From contig JAAUZE010000018.1 in the NCBI GenBank assembly GCA_014804755.1, forward strand, positions 37,287 to 101,286: 64,000 nt of DNA. Reading direction: 5' to 3'. Within the stretch, counting starts at the first letter, position 1. Every line of letters starts with the position of its first letter. A model generated the notes under the pieces. The model was not told the origin of the DNA. It was given only the letters and a program-made list of their open reading frames with translations, and did not search any database. The position numbers and the translations under genes were made by a program. Positions 17,524 through 25,260 of the stretch are shown here, one piece after another. The DNA is from Lachnospiraceae bacterium (GTDB lineage: Bacteria > Bacillota > Clostridia > Lachnospirales > Lachnospiraceae).

Positions 17524-18765
17524 ATGGCATCACGAAAGGATAAGAAAGGCAGGGTTCTTCGAAAAGGTGAATCGTACAGTAGTTCAAAAGGAATGTATTT
17601 ATATGCGTATACTAATCCTTTTGGCAAACGAAGATACATCTATGCGAAGGATTTGCAAGCACTTCGAGAAAAGGAGGATCAGTTAAAGAGAGATCAGCTA
17701 GATGGTATTGATTCCTATGTGGCAGGAACAGCCGATTTGAATTTCATGTTTGATCGTTATATGTCAACAAAAAATGAGTTAAGAGTATCTACTAGAGCCA
17801 ATTATTTAGAAGTCTATGACAGGTATATTCGAGGTGAATTTGGCAAGAAAAAGATTGGAGAAATCAAGTACAGTGACATTTTATTCTTTTACAATCATCT
17901 GATATGTGATTTGAGACTTCATATAGGAACTATTCAGTATATTCAGAGATTGATAAGACCTGCACTTGAAATGGCAGTGAGAGATAATATTATTCGTGTC
18001 AATCCAGCTAACGGTGTTATACAACAATTAAATAAGAAAACTCAAAGCGGTGGTTCTTATGTAAGGCACGCTTTAACATTGGAACAGCAGAGAGAATTTT
18101 TATCATATTTGGATGAAATGCCAGAGTATAACAAGTGGAAACCTTTGTTCACTATAATGATTGGAACAGGATGTAGAATTGGCGAGTTAATTGGTTTGAG
18201 ATGGGAAGATATTGATATGAACAGCAGAACCATTGATATAAATCATTCTCTCTTTTATTTTGCGGGCAAAAGGAATAAGACAGGTAATAAATGGGTAATT
18301 AATATGCCGAAAACTGCTTCGGGGATACGAACTATCCCAATGGTTGACACTGTATATGCAGCTTTCATTGAGGAAAAAGCAAGACAAGAAGAAGAAGGAA
18401 CTTTCTGCATATCTGTTATTGATGATATGTCAGGGTTTATCTTTTGTAACAGGTTTCGTGAATTATATGTGCCGGAGTCTATCAATAGAAATCTGCGCAG
18501 AGTGATTGAGAACCATAATGCAATGGAAGAAGTTAGAGCGGCAAAGGAAAAGAGAGAGGCAGTTATTTTGCCACAGTTCTCTTGCCATCATTTAAGGCAT
18601 ACCTTTTGTGCGAGATTGTGCGAAGCGGATGTGAATATCAAAGTTATTCAGTCAATCATGGGGCATAAGGATATTCAAACGACTATGGATATTTACGCCG
18701 AAGTAACCGGAGATAAGAAAAAGAAGTCTTTGGAACAAGTTTTTAATCAAATGAAGTTATTTTAA
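17524..18765 (+). CDS. int: Tyrosine integrase (Tn916-type)
   Basis: A 413-residue site-specific recombinase. The start at 17524 (MASRKDKKG) is chosen because AAAGGAG lies 9 bp upstream; the ATG at 17488 would add 12 unlike residues. Domain order: N-terminal arm-binding beta domain (about 1-65), SAM-like core-binding domain (about 75-165), catalytic domain (about 185-410). Active-site residues are visible: Arg in GTGCRIGEL near residue 217, HLRHTF near 355, GHKDIQTT, and the nucleophile Tyr in MDIYAEV near 390. It would cut and join attP on the ICE with attB in the chromosome. It is the last ICE gene; the hemZ fragment starts 202 bp downstream. Confidence 0.95.
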   Translation: MASRKDKKGRVLRKGESYSSSKGMYLYAYTNPFGKRRYIYAKDLQALREKEDQLKRDQLDGIDSYVAGTADLNFMFDRYMSTKNELRVSTRANYLEVYDRYIRGEFGKKKIGEIKYSDILFFYNHLICDLRLHIGTIQYIQRLIRPALEMAVRDNIIRVNPANGVIQQLNKKTQSGGSYVRHALTLEQQREFLSYLDEMPEYNKWKPLFTIMIGTGCRIGELIGLRWEDIDMNSRTIDINHSLFYFAGKRNKTGNKWVINMPKTASGIRTIPMVDTVYAAFIEEKARQEEEGTFCISVIDDMSGFIFCNRFRELYVPESINRNLRRVIENHNAMEEVRAAKEKREAVILPQFSCHHLRHTFCARLCEADVNIKVIQSIMGHKDIQTTMDIYAEVTGDKKKKSLEQVFNQMKLF

Positions 18766-18967
18766 TATTATATTGAGTGCGAGAGGTTCCTTAGGGGAAC
18801 TTTGGGATAGCATAAAGGTCGGGATGTAGCATAAAGAGATAGTCCAACAAAACTCCAACAAATGACCTTTGTGTGGTACAATATAATACTTAATAATACA
18901 ATTTTGAAAAAATGAAAAAATCAGGTAATACACGATAATACAACATAATGCTCGATTAAACGTTATT
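18766..18967. other. Noncoding right end of the ICE
   Basis: There is no gene. The stretch holds TCCAACAAA twice at 18843-18851 and 18854-18862 (11-bp period) and several AATACA/ATAATACAA copies (for example near 18893 and 18934). Both patterns suit the short direct repeats that integrase N-terminal domains bind beside the core site. A weak stem AGGTTCC/GGGAACTT lies just after int. The strand exchange point is expected near the right edge. Confidence 0.55.
18843..18862 (+). repeat. Direct repeats, candidate integrase arm sites
   Basis: TCCAACAAA occurs at 18843-18851 and again at 18854-18862, one helical turn apart, 78-97 bp after the int stop codon and about 110 bp before hemZ sequence. 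This fits arm-type sites of Tn916-family attachment regions. Confidence 0.5.
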
Positions 18968-19153
18968 TTGGAGGAGAAACAGACGATTCTTGCATTGGGA
19001 GCCGGTTCGATCAGCAAGCGGGTGTATCCGGACGGGCGGATCGAGCGGTGCGAGAATGTGAAAGATGTGGCTCTCTATATAGAAAAAATCGACGAAATGA
19101 TTGAGCGGAAGCGGAGTTTGTTAAGTGATGAATCAATCCAATTTCCGCAATAA
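18968..19153 (+). pseudogene. hemZ: 3' fragment of hemZ cut off by the ICE (attR side)
   Basis: The frame reads LEEKQTILALGAGSISKRVYP..., then GRIERCENVKDVALYIEKIDEMIERKRSLL to a TAA. This is the conserved C-terminus of coproporphyrinogen-dehydrogenase-like radical SAM protein HemZ: the LGAGSISK loop and the NVKDV..YI..IDEMI.RK ending. The radical SAM domain and the rest of the gene, normally about 430 or more residues in front, are absent, and the integrase end of the ICE abuts directly. The segment therefore marks the chromosome side of attR. Whether the left end supplies a replacement C-terminus, keeping hemZ functional, cannot be seen here. Confidence 0.8.
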
Positions 19154-19164
19154 ATTCAGTAATA

Positions 19165-19209
19165 AGAGCAGGGGCAGGTACGAATCGATATCATTCCTGC
19201 TCCTGCTCT
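19165..19209. terminator. Hairpin between hemZ fragment and the carbonic anhydrase gene
   Basis: AGAGCAGGGGCAGG pairs with CCTGCTCCTGCTCT (13 of 14 pairs plus one G-T) around a 17-base loop. It lies between two genes whose 3' ends face each other. The T-rich side is on the minus strand (TTATTACTGAATTT), so it best serves the carbonic anhydrase operon. Confidence 0.75.
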
Positions 19210-19227
19210 GCGGTTGGTCAAAAGGTG

Positions 19228-19896
19228 CTATTCCAGAAATTCAACACTGCCATCCACAATGTTATATTTGGCGCCGATAATCCGGATCTTGCCTTCCGAT
19301 TCCAATTGACTGAGAATGGTACTTGTGCGCAGCTTCTCAATCGTATTTTGGATATTCAGATACTCTGCCAGCGCAGCAATCGCACTTTCCTCTGTTTCTG
19401 TCTTTTTAGCCTCTTCGACAGATGGGGCAATCTCATCGACGATATTCTGTATAAAGCCCTCCGCTTCACCGCTGACCGCGGCGCTTACTGCTCCGCAATT
19501 TGAGTGTCCCATAACCACGATCAATGGGGCGCCCAAATGCTCTGCGCCATATTCCACGCTGCCGATTTCAAATTCATCTACGACATTACCGGCGGTACGG
19601 ATCGTAAAAAGCTCGCCCATCGTCGTATTGAACAAAACCTCCGGAGCGACACGGGAGTCGGAACAGGTAATCACAACCGCGTAGGGAGCCTGCCCGTTTT
19701 CTGCCAGATCAGCACGAAGCTCCGCAGTATTACCCGAAATAAATTCCGCATTACCCTCCTTTAATTCCTGTAATGCTTCTTCTGCGGAAGTAATTGTGAT
19801 GCGTTTTGGTTCTGAAGCATTGTCAGAGCTTGCGCAGCCTGCTAAAGCAGATAGCAAAGCAGCGCATAACATGAAACTGAAACATTTCTTTTTCAT
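19228..19896 (-). CDS. Lipoprotein beta-class carbonic anhydrase
   Basis: Catalyses CO2 + H2O to bicarbonate + H+ with a zinc ion. The start at 19896 is set by a GAGGA site and by the lipoprotein signal that follows: basic MKKK, hydrophobic stretch, lipobox LAGC with Cys21. The mature protein, 202 residues, is a beta-CA: zinc ligands Cys78, His131 and Cys134 (GHSNCGAV), with the Asp80-Arg82 dyad in CSDSR. Most beta-CAs are cytoplasmic; lipidation places this one on the outer face of the membrane. It is the last gene of an operon with a ClC-type transporter 38 bp upstream and a Na+/H+ antiporter before that, which suggests coupled handling of bicarbonate, chloride and protons at the cell surface. 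Confidence 0.9.
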   Translation of the reverse strand: MKKKCFSFMLCAALLSALAGCASSDNASEPKRITITSAEEALQELKEGNAEFISGNTAELRADLAENGQAPYAVVITCSDSRVAPEVLFNTTMGELFTIRTAGNVVDEFEIGSVEYGAEHLGAPLIVVMGHSNCGAVSAAVSGEAEGFIQNIVDEIAPSVEEAKKTETEESAIAALAEYLNIQNTIEKLRTSTILSQLESEGKIRIIGAKYNIVDGSVEFLE

Positions 19897-19934
19897 TGTG
19901 TCATCCTCGTTTCCATCTTGTATTTTATCGAGTC

Positions 19935-21146
19935 TCATTTCTCCCTCTGCAAAACCGCCGACACGCCTGCTCCCGCAGCAGCAGCCAGTAACGACCAGAC
20001 AGCCGCATCGATCGGAAAGCACAGCATCGAAAGCAGCACCACCGCCACAGGCTTTTTCATCATATAACCAAGCAATGCCGATGTCGCTACCGTCGCTGCA
20101 AACACGGGCTCTACGGAACAAAATATCCCCATTCCATACCCAATACTCACCCCGGCGAAAATAACAGGGAAAAAATGTCCCCCCTTCCATCCACTCTGTA
20201 TGCAGACATTGGTAAGAAAAATTTTTCCGATTCCAATGCCGATCAACAGGATAGGGGTATATTCCATATATGTCTCGGCCAGCACCTCCATCTGCGTCTC
20301 TCCCGAGAACATACTAAATGGCACAAACAGGCCAAAAATACCTAAACAGATTCCACCTAAAACGGTGCAGACGATCACACCGCATTTTTCTTTCAGCGCA
20401 TGAAAGAAGCGGCTGTTTGCTGCATGAAAAAAGGTGTAAATCATTCCTGCCGCAATTCCCGCAGGGATTAACAGAATAACAGAAAAACGCTCCCTGTTGC
20501 CAATGTCACAGGTAGGCAGTCGCGGAAGACCGTCCCCGCCGCCAAATAACCAGCCAAGCAGCATAAAAGCTCCAAAGCCGCCTAAAATTGCCGTAATATA
20601 TGTAACCATTTTCACTGTTTTACTGAATTCTGCAGAAGTATCCGTTTCTTCTATCGAATAACTATAGCCAAATAGGGGTGAGCGAAAAATGACGCCCAGA
20701 GAAGCGCCCAGCCCGATGTTGGCAAGCTCCTCCATATGTTTCCCTGCATAGCGGAATTTACTGCCTGCCCAGAAGCACAGCCCCGCAATAATTCCCGTCA
20801 GCCCGGCTTCCGGTCCAAGGCATGCGCCAAAAATCAGCGGAAGCAGGGCGGCTATCGTACGAGTTGCCAAATGATCGCAGGGATATTTTCCCTCCTTCTT
20901 GATCGTTGCCATGACAACTTCCATGTTGTCCGGAGAGGCGTGAAATAGTTTCTCATACACGCCAATCACCACCCCTCCCAAAATACAAACAACGAGAACA
21001 AAGCAGGGGATAGGTACCTGCTTCGGCAGGACTGTAAACAAAAGCTCCTGTCCGATCCCCATAATCCTCAAAAAACCCCATATAAAAGCACCGATCACTC
21101 CGCCGATACACACAGCAAAAAATAAAAACCGAATCCGCTTTCCCAT
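19935..21146 (-). CDS. ClC-family chloride/proton transporter (divergent)
   Basis: A 403-residue membrane protein with about ten hydrophobic segments. Near residues 107-118 is GACLGPEAGLTG, a variant of the ClC selectivity loop: it keeps Gly-Pro-Glu but lacks the GREGP of classical EriC. A second loop GVIFRSPLFG follows near 150. That pattern matches the divergent bacterial ClC branch often annotated as chloride channel protein. Chloride movement would balance charge for the antiporter encoded 57 bp upstream, while the carbonic anhydrase is encoded downstream. The C-terminus, AAAAGAGVSAVLQREK, lacks the cytoplasmic CBS domains of many ClCs. Channel versus exchanger cannot be decided from sequence. 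Confidence 0.8.
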   Translation of the reverse strand: MGKRIRFLFFAVCIGGVIGAFIWGFLRIMGIGQELLFTVLPKQVPIPCFVLVVCILGGVVIGVYEKLFHASPDNMEVVMATIKKEGKYPCDHLATRTIAALLPLIFGACLGPEAGLTGIIAGLCFWAGSKFRYAGKHMEELANIGLGASLGVIFRSPLFGYSYSIEETDTSAEFSKTVKMVTYITAILGGFGAFMLLGWLFGGGDGLPRLPTCDIGNRERFSVILLIPAGIAAGMIYTFFHAANSRFFHALKEKCGVIVCTVLGGICLGIFGLFVPFSMFSGETQMEVLAETYMEYTPILLIGIGIGKIFLTNVCIQSGWKGGHFFPVIFAGVSIGYGMGIFCSVEPVFAATVATSALLGYMMKKPVAVVLLSMLCFPIDAAVWSLLAAAAGAGVSAVLQREK

Positions 21147-21202
21147 CGTATGTTTATCCCTTCATTTCATTTTACCTTCATTCATTTCATCTTGGCTTCG
21201 AG

Positions 21203-22462
21203 TTATTTCAACTTCGCTTCAATGCCCTGATACACCTTCTTCATTGTCATGCCCTGCACGATCGTCGTAAAGAACACGATCGCGTAAGTCCCGCCCAGCA
21301 CAATATGATAAATTCCGGTCGGCAGCATATCCTGTGTACTCATAGCAAGGGCAACAGACAAGCCTCCCCTTAAACCTCCCCATGTCAATAGTTTCGCAAA
21401 GCTTAGCTTGTCATAACCATCCGGCAGTTTTCCGGCAAGAAGAGACGCTGTCCCCACACTGCAAAAACGCCCGATCAGGTTGAAAATCACTACCAGTACA
21501 GACATGATAAGTACCTTGGACATTTGCAAAATATGCAGGAAGCCCAAGCCCAGCAGAACATATAGAACAGAATTGAGCAGATTATCTAGAATTTCCCAAA
21601 ACGTATCAAACTCCTTCAGCTCCATCACATGATCCCTGTTTGCCTGCAGGTTGCGCTGCGCAGAAAACATTACGCCGCAGACTACGGAAGCGATTGCTCC
21701 CGAAAACCCGAAATATTCACAAGCCACATAGGACAGGGAAACAGCCAGCAGGCTTGTGTAAATCTGTCTCGGCGTGTCCTTTGTCCTCTTAAATATTTGA
21801 AAGCATAGCAAGCTGACGACAAGTCCAACGGCTACTGCGCCAAATAACTCGCGGAACATAACGACAAAGAAGCCGCCCGCCTTCTCCGCGGTAGCCATAC
21901 TGGAAAAACAGACGAACAATGCGACGCCCACGCCGTCATTGAGCAGGGATTCTCCTTCTATAATGAAGCCAATCTGCTTCGGGAGGTTGAATTTTTTCAA
22001 AATGCTGGTAGCAGCAATAGGATCTGTCGGCGCGGTAATACTGCCAAACATCAGACACACCGGTAAGGAAATTCCTAACCCCAGAAGCAGGGAAGCTCCG
22101 TAAAACAGCAGACCATAAAATACTGCGCCCAAAAGAGTAGCTCCGATTGCTAACAGGCTGACTATTTTTGCGTGCTTTTTAAAATGCAGCAGCTCCATAT
22201 GGCAGGAGCCCGCAAACAGCATAAAGCACAAGAACCCATCCATCAAAAAGGCATCCAAATTAATTTTTCCGATACCCTCTACAAATTTCCGAACCGGCTC
22301 CACGCCCATGAAATTCCCGATTACCACGCATACAAACCCTATGATGACTGAAAAAAGCATCAGTGCAATTTCATATGTAAATTTCGTGATCTTTTCATTA
22401 AAATATCCCAATATTACCACAAAAAGCAGTAATCCCACTACGATAACCAAAAAATTATCCAT
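21203..22462 (-). CDS. CPA1-family Na+(K+)/H+ antiporter (NhaP/YvgP-like)
   Basis: A 419-residue polytopic membrane protein with about twelve hydrophobic segments. It shows the CPA1 core motifs SITAPTDPIAAT and, after about 24 residues, EGESLLNDGVGVALF, where the ND pair is the ion-binding aspartate site. The C-terminus is short, without a TrkA/RCK domain. GAGGT lies upstream of ATG 22462. It exchanges monovalent cations for protons and is first in the three-gene operon, so it leads an ion/pH homeostasis unit with the ClC protein and extracellular carbonic anhydrase. Direction and ion preference are not evident. Confidence 0.85.
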   Translation of the reverse strand: MDNFLVIVVGLLLFVVILGYFNEKITKFTYEIALMLFSVIIGFVCVVIGNFMGVEPVRKFVEGIGKINLDAFLMDGFLCFMLFAGSCHMELLHFKKHAKIVSLLAIGATLLGAVFYGLLFYGASLLLGLGISLPVCLMFGSITAPTDPIAATSILKKFNLPKQIGFIIEGESLLNDGVGVALFVCFSSMATAEKAGGFFVVMFRELFGAVAVGLVVSLLCFQIFKRTKDTPRQIYTSLLAVSLSYVACEYFGFSGAIASVVCGVMFSAQRNLQANRDHVMELKEFDTFWEILDNLLNSVLYVLLGLGFLHILQMSKVLIMSVLVVIFNLIGRFCSVGTASLLAGKLPDGYDKLSFAKLLTWGGLRGGLSVALAMSTQDMLPTGIYHIVLGGTYAIVFFTTIVQGMTMKKVYQGIEAKLK

Positions 22463-22562
22463 GCCATTTTACCTCATTTTTTATTGATATTGCCGTATCA
22501 TGTTGAAGAGAAACATTCATTTTCCATAAACCCATATGTCTTTATTTGAATTCCTGCTGTGG

Positions 22563-23414
22563 CTAAAGTTCTGATTGCGGATCGGATTCTTCCGGCGCTT
22601 CGTCTGATTCACCCTCCGAAACTGTTTCAGGAATTTCAGGATTAGAATGCGGGCGTCTTTGCAGGGGATCGTCGTTTTTGTTTGTGTCCTTCCGGGTGCG
22701 CTGGTCTAACATAAGCTGCAATTCACTGCAGAGCTGGCGCTCTTTGGCTTTCTTTCTAAGGAGCCGGTTGTTCAGCGTATCAATGCGTTTCCCGATTGCA
22801 TCTTGTCTTTCCTCTGGGAGAAGCTGCCGCTCTGTCTGTTTGGATTCCGGCGATAAAGAGTTCTTCTGCTCCGATTTCAGGAAATCCAATTCCATGAGTT
22901 CCGATTCCTGATCCAGAAAACCGAACGTGTCTTCTAAGGTCTGATGTCCCCGCCTGTGAATAAGCTCTTTCATGGTTTTTAGGAGCTCTGTACTCCTTTT
23001 GCGTCCTGTCATATCGAAAAAAAGAGCCTGGCCGCGGAGGGGAACCTCAGAGGAAAACAAGTTTTTTTTGTTGTAGTGCCCGATTTTTTTCATGTTTTGA
23101 CGGTCCAAATGTTTTTCTTTTTCCGTATGGACAGGAGTGCCCGGAGCTTCAAAAGCTTCCACGGCAAAGCCCTCTCGGTTGTCCCCGTTTTTTTGGTCTT
23201 TTTTCAGATAGCGGAGAGTTCCATAGGAATTTGTCACACGGTAAGCGTCGTTGTCCCTTTGAGGGGTTTCTTTTTTTTGGTTTTCCGAAGCTTCCCTGTG
23301 CAGAATGGCCTGTCCGGAATCCCAGCGTCTTTTTTTCTGCTCTTCTTCAAAATAAATACCCATATTCTCCATATTCGTCACGACTGAGCTTTTTACCGCT
23401 TTTTTCCAGCTCAT
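22563..23414 (-). CDS. Unknown hydrophilic protein linked to the CIS ATPase
   Basis: A 283-residue, highly charged protein with no membrane segment or enzymatic motif. The N-terminal 70 residues are basic and polar, a helical stretch lies near 195-245, and the C-terminus is acidic (SEGESDEAPEESDPQ). The ATG at 23414 overlaps the end of the AAA+ gene by 68 bp and has AAAGGG about 7 bp upstream; later ATGs at 23372 and 23363 are possible. As third gene of the regulator-ATPase unit facing away from the CIS structural operon, it is probably a CIS accessory protein. I do not recognise the family. Confidence 0.6.
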   Translation of the reverse strand: MSWKKAVKSSVVTNMENMGIYFEEEQKKRRWDSGQAILHREASENQKKETPQRDNDAYRVTNSYGTLRYLKKDQKNGDNREGFAVEAFEAPGTPVHTEKEKHLDRQNMKKIGHYNKKNLFSSEVPLRGQALFFDMTGRKRSTELLKTMKELIHRRGHQTLEDTFGFLDQESELMELDFLKSEQKNSLSPESKQTERQLLPEERQDAIGKRIDTLNNRLLRKKAKERQLCSELQLMLDQRTRKDTNKNDDPLQRRPHSNPEIPETVSEGESDEAPEESDPQSEL

Positions 23415-25260
23415 GACTTAACCCTTTCAGTATTAGCTCCATGGTAAGGATTGGGCTTTCGGCTTCCGCTGCCAGAAAGCTGGCGTAGATCAACGTATTT
23501 TTGATCATGCTGCCGGATAGTTCAAATTGTTCTGCCAGAAAGCAGAAATCAATTTCGTCAGAGATCGGAAGCTTTGAGGGAATCATTGACTGCCACATCT
23601 TAAGACGCATGTCGGCATCAGGCATCGGAAAACTGATAATGTCGCTGACCCGGCGTCGGAATGCGTTGTCGAAATTCTGCAGGTAATTGGTTGCAAGGAT
23701 GCTTACGCCATCGTATTCTTCCATTTTCTGCAGTAAAAAAGCAATCTCCATATTGCTGTATTTGTCATTGGATTCTTTGACCTCCGTACGCTTTGAGAAT
23801 AATACATCCGCCTCGTCAAAAAAGAGAATCGCCATACTTTTTTCCGCCTCATCAAAAATGCGGTTCAGCTTTTTCTCCGTCTCGCCGATGTATTTGTCCA
23901 CGACGGCAGGAAGCTCAATCCGGTAAAGCTCCATGCCAAGCTCCACGGCCATAACCTGTGCGGCCATTGTCTTTCCGGTACCGGGCGGTCCGGCAAAGAT
24001 CACGGCAGTACCATTGCCATAGGCCGATTTCTCAAGAAATCCCCATGTCTCGTAAACCAGCTTCCTGTTGCGTACCCGGTTGATGATATGGGCCAGCTGC
24101 TGTCTGGGCGCATCCGGAAGGATCAGGTCATGCATCCGGTAAAGACCTTGGATTTTTGTGGCATATTGATCTAAAGAATGCGAGGAGACACCCAGTATGG
24201 CACGTCGCAGGTATTCCCTGGTGATGGCGCCTGTGCCGAGACTCAGCGCATAGGCTTTGGCAAGCTCCAGTATGTGATGCATTCTGCCCGGCAGGAAATT
24301 GTAGCGGTTCAGAAAATCGGTTCGGATATCGTCGCATTCCCATTGATAGATCCGGGTCAGCTGTTCAAATAACTCTTTGTCCTCCAATACCTGCTTGGAA
24401 CAGATGGAAAATGGCAGATATTGTCTTGAAAAATCGATACCGTCCGGAAAGCTTGGATTTGTACCAAGAAGGAAAATCGTCTCTTCCTGTTCCAGCCAGT
24501 GGAACAGCGGTGCGAGATCTTCCCGGTGCTCCGGCAGTTCTATGACAAACAGTGCATGATGCAGCAGGCATGCGATCTGCATTTCCCGCAGCTGTGACTC
24601 AGACTGCAGTTTTTCATAGGATATCACAGCCAGGCTCATCTGGGACATGGCAGCGAGATAGGCATAGTTTAATTTTCGTCCGCTTCCCTTTTCTCCCTGC
24701 AGGTAGACCAGCTTTTTACCCGGAACGTCTAAGAGGCAGGCATGAATCTTACGATATAAATGAATATCTTTTCCAAGGGGAGGAAGGTGGTTCCCGGAAT
24801 CATAATACCAGCTCATACCGGGGATCTGCGGCAGTTCCGGACAAGCACCCCGCAAAAAGAGGAAAATTTGGGGCGCAATCTGAAGCCGGGTGTCCATGTG
24901 TCCCGCATCGCTTATGCGGTCATAGAGCAGCGGGGCAGACTGATAAAATAATTCTGCCTCGGGAATGTCGGTTCCCTCCTGAGTCAGAAAAAGCTTCCAG
25001 GAGGCAGGCGTAAGAAAATTCCCGTTCAGTTCTATATAGAAAGCAGCGGCAAGCAGCAGGATATCCTCCTTCTCCAGATGTGCAGAGAGGGCAATGTAAA
25101 GAAAGGGTGAGAAAACACCCTGATCCGCACTTTGCACAGCTTTCTGCAGGAGGGAGAAAAGAGATTGTCTGGGATAAGCTTCCGCCTGTTGTCCGCATGC
25201 CTGATCACCCCAAACGATCAGCTCTTCTATAAATTCCTGATAATTGCGATATTGCTTCAT
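23347..25260 (-). CDS. CIS-associated AAA+ ATPase (Afp15-like), first copy
   Basis: A 637-residue protein with an N-terminal helical region, a degenerate first ATPase domain (GEKGSGRK near residue 190, followed by a weak Walker B) and an intact C-terminal AAA+ domain: Walker A GPPGTGKT near 425, Walker B ILFFDEADVLF near 480, sensor-1 ILATN, and arginine-rich AFRRRV. AAA+ proteins of this layout are a hallmark of eCIS loci, where the Afp15 homologue is needed for particle assembly. The start codon overlaps the stop of the upstream regulator gene (ATGA), so the two are translated together. A paralogue with the same two-domain plan is encoded at 54,691 on the other arm. Confidence 0.9.
   Translation of the reverse strand: MKQYRNYQEFIEELIVWGDQACGQQAEAYPRQSLFSLLQKAVQSADQGVFSPFLYIALSAHLEKEDILLLAAAFYIELNGNFLTPASWKLFLTQEGTDIPEAELFYQSAPLLYDRISDAGHMDTRLQIAPQIFLFLRGACPELPQIPGMSWYYDSGNHLPPLGKDIHLYRKIHACLLDVPGKKLVYLQGEKGSGRKLNYAYLAAMSQMSLAVISYEKLQSESQLREMQIACLLHHALFVIELPEHREDLAPLFHWLEQEETIFLLGTNPSFPDGIDFSRQYLPFSICSKQVLEDKELFEQLTRIYQWECDDIRTDFLNRYNFLPGRMHHILELAKAYALSLGTGAITREYLRRAILGVSSHSLDQYATKIQGLYRMHDLILPDAPRQQLAHIINRVRNRKLVYETWGFLEKSAYGNGTAVIFAGPPGTGKTMAAQVMAVELGMELYRIELPAVVDKYIGETEKKLNRIFDEAEKSMAILFFDEADVLFSKRTEVKESNDKYSNMEIAFLLQKMEEYDGVSILATNYLQNFDNAFRRRVSDIISFPMPDADMRLKMWQSMIPSKLPISDEIDFCFLAEQFELSGSMIKNTLIYASFLAAEAESPILTMELILKGLSHELEKSGKKLSRDEYGEYGYLF

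Noticed and set aside
18766..19164. tRNA gene as ICE target
   Set aside because: No tRNA-like cloverleaf was seen; the sequence beyond the ICE is the HemZ C-terminus.
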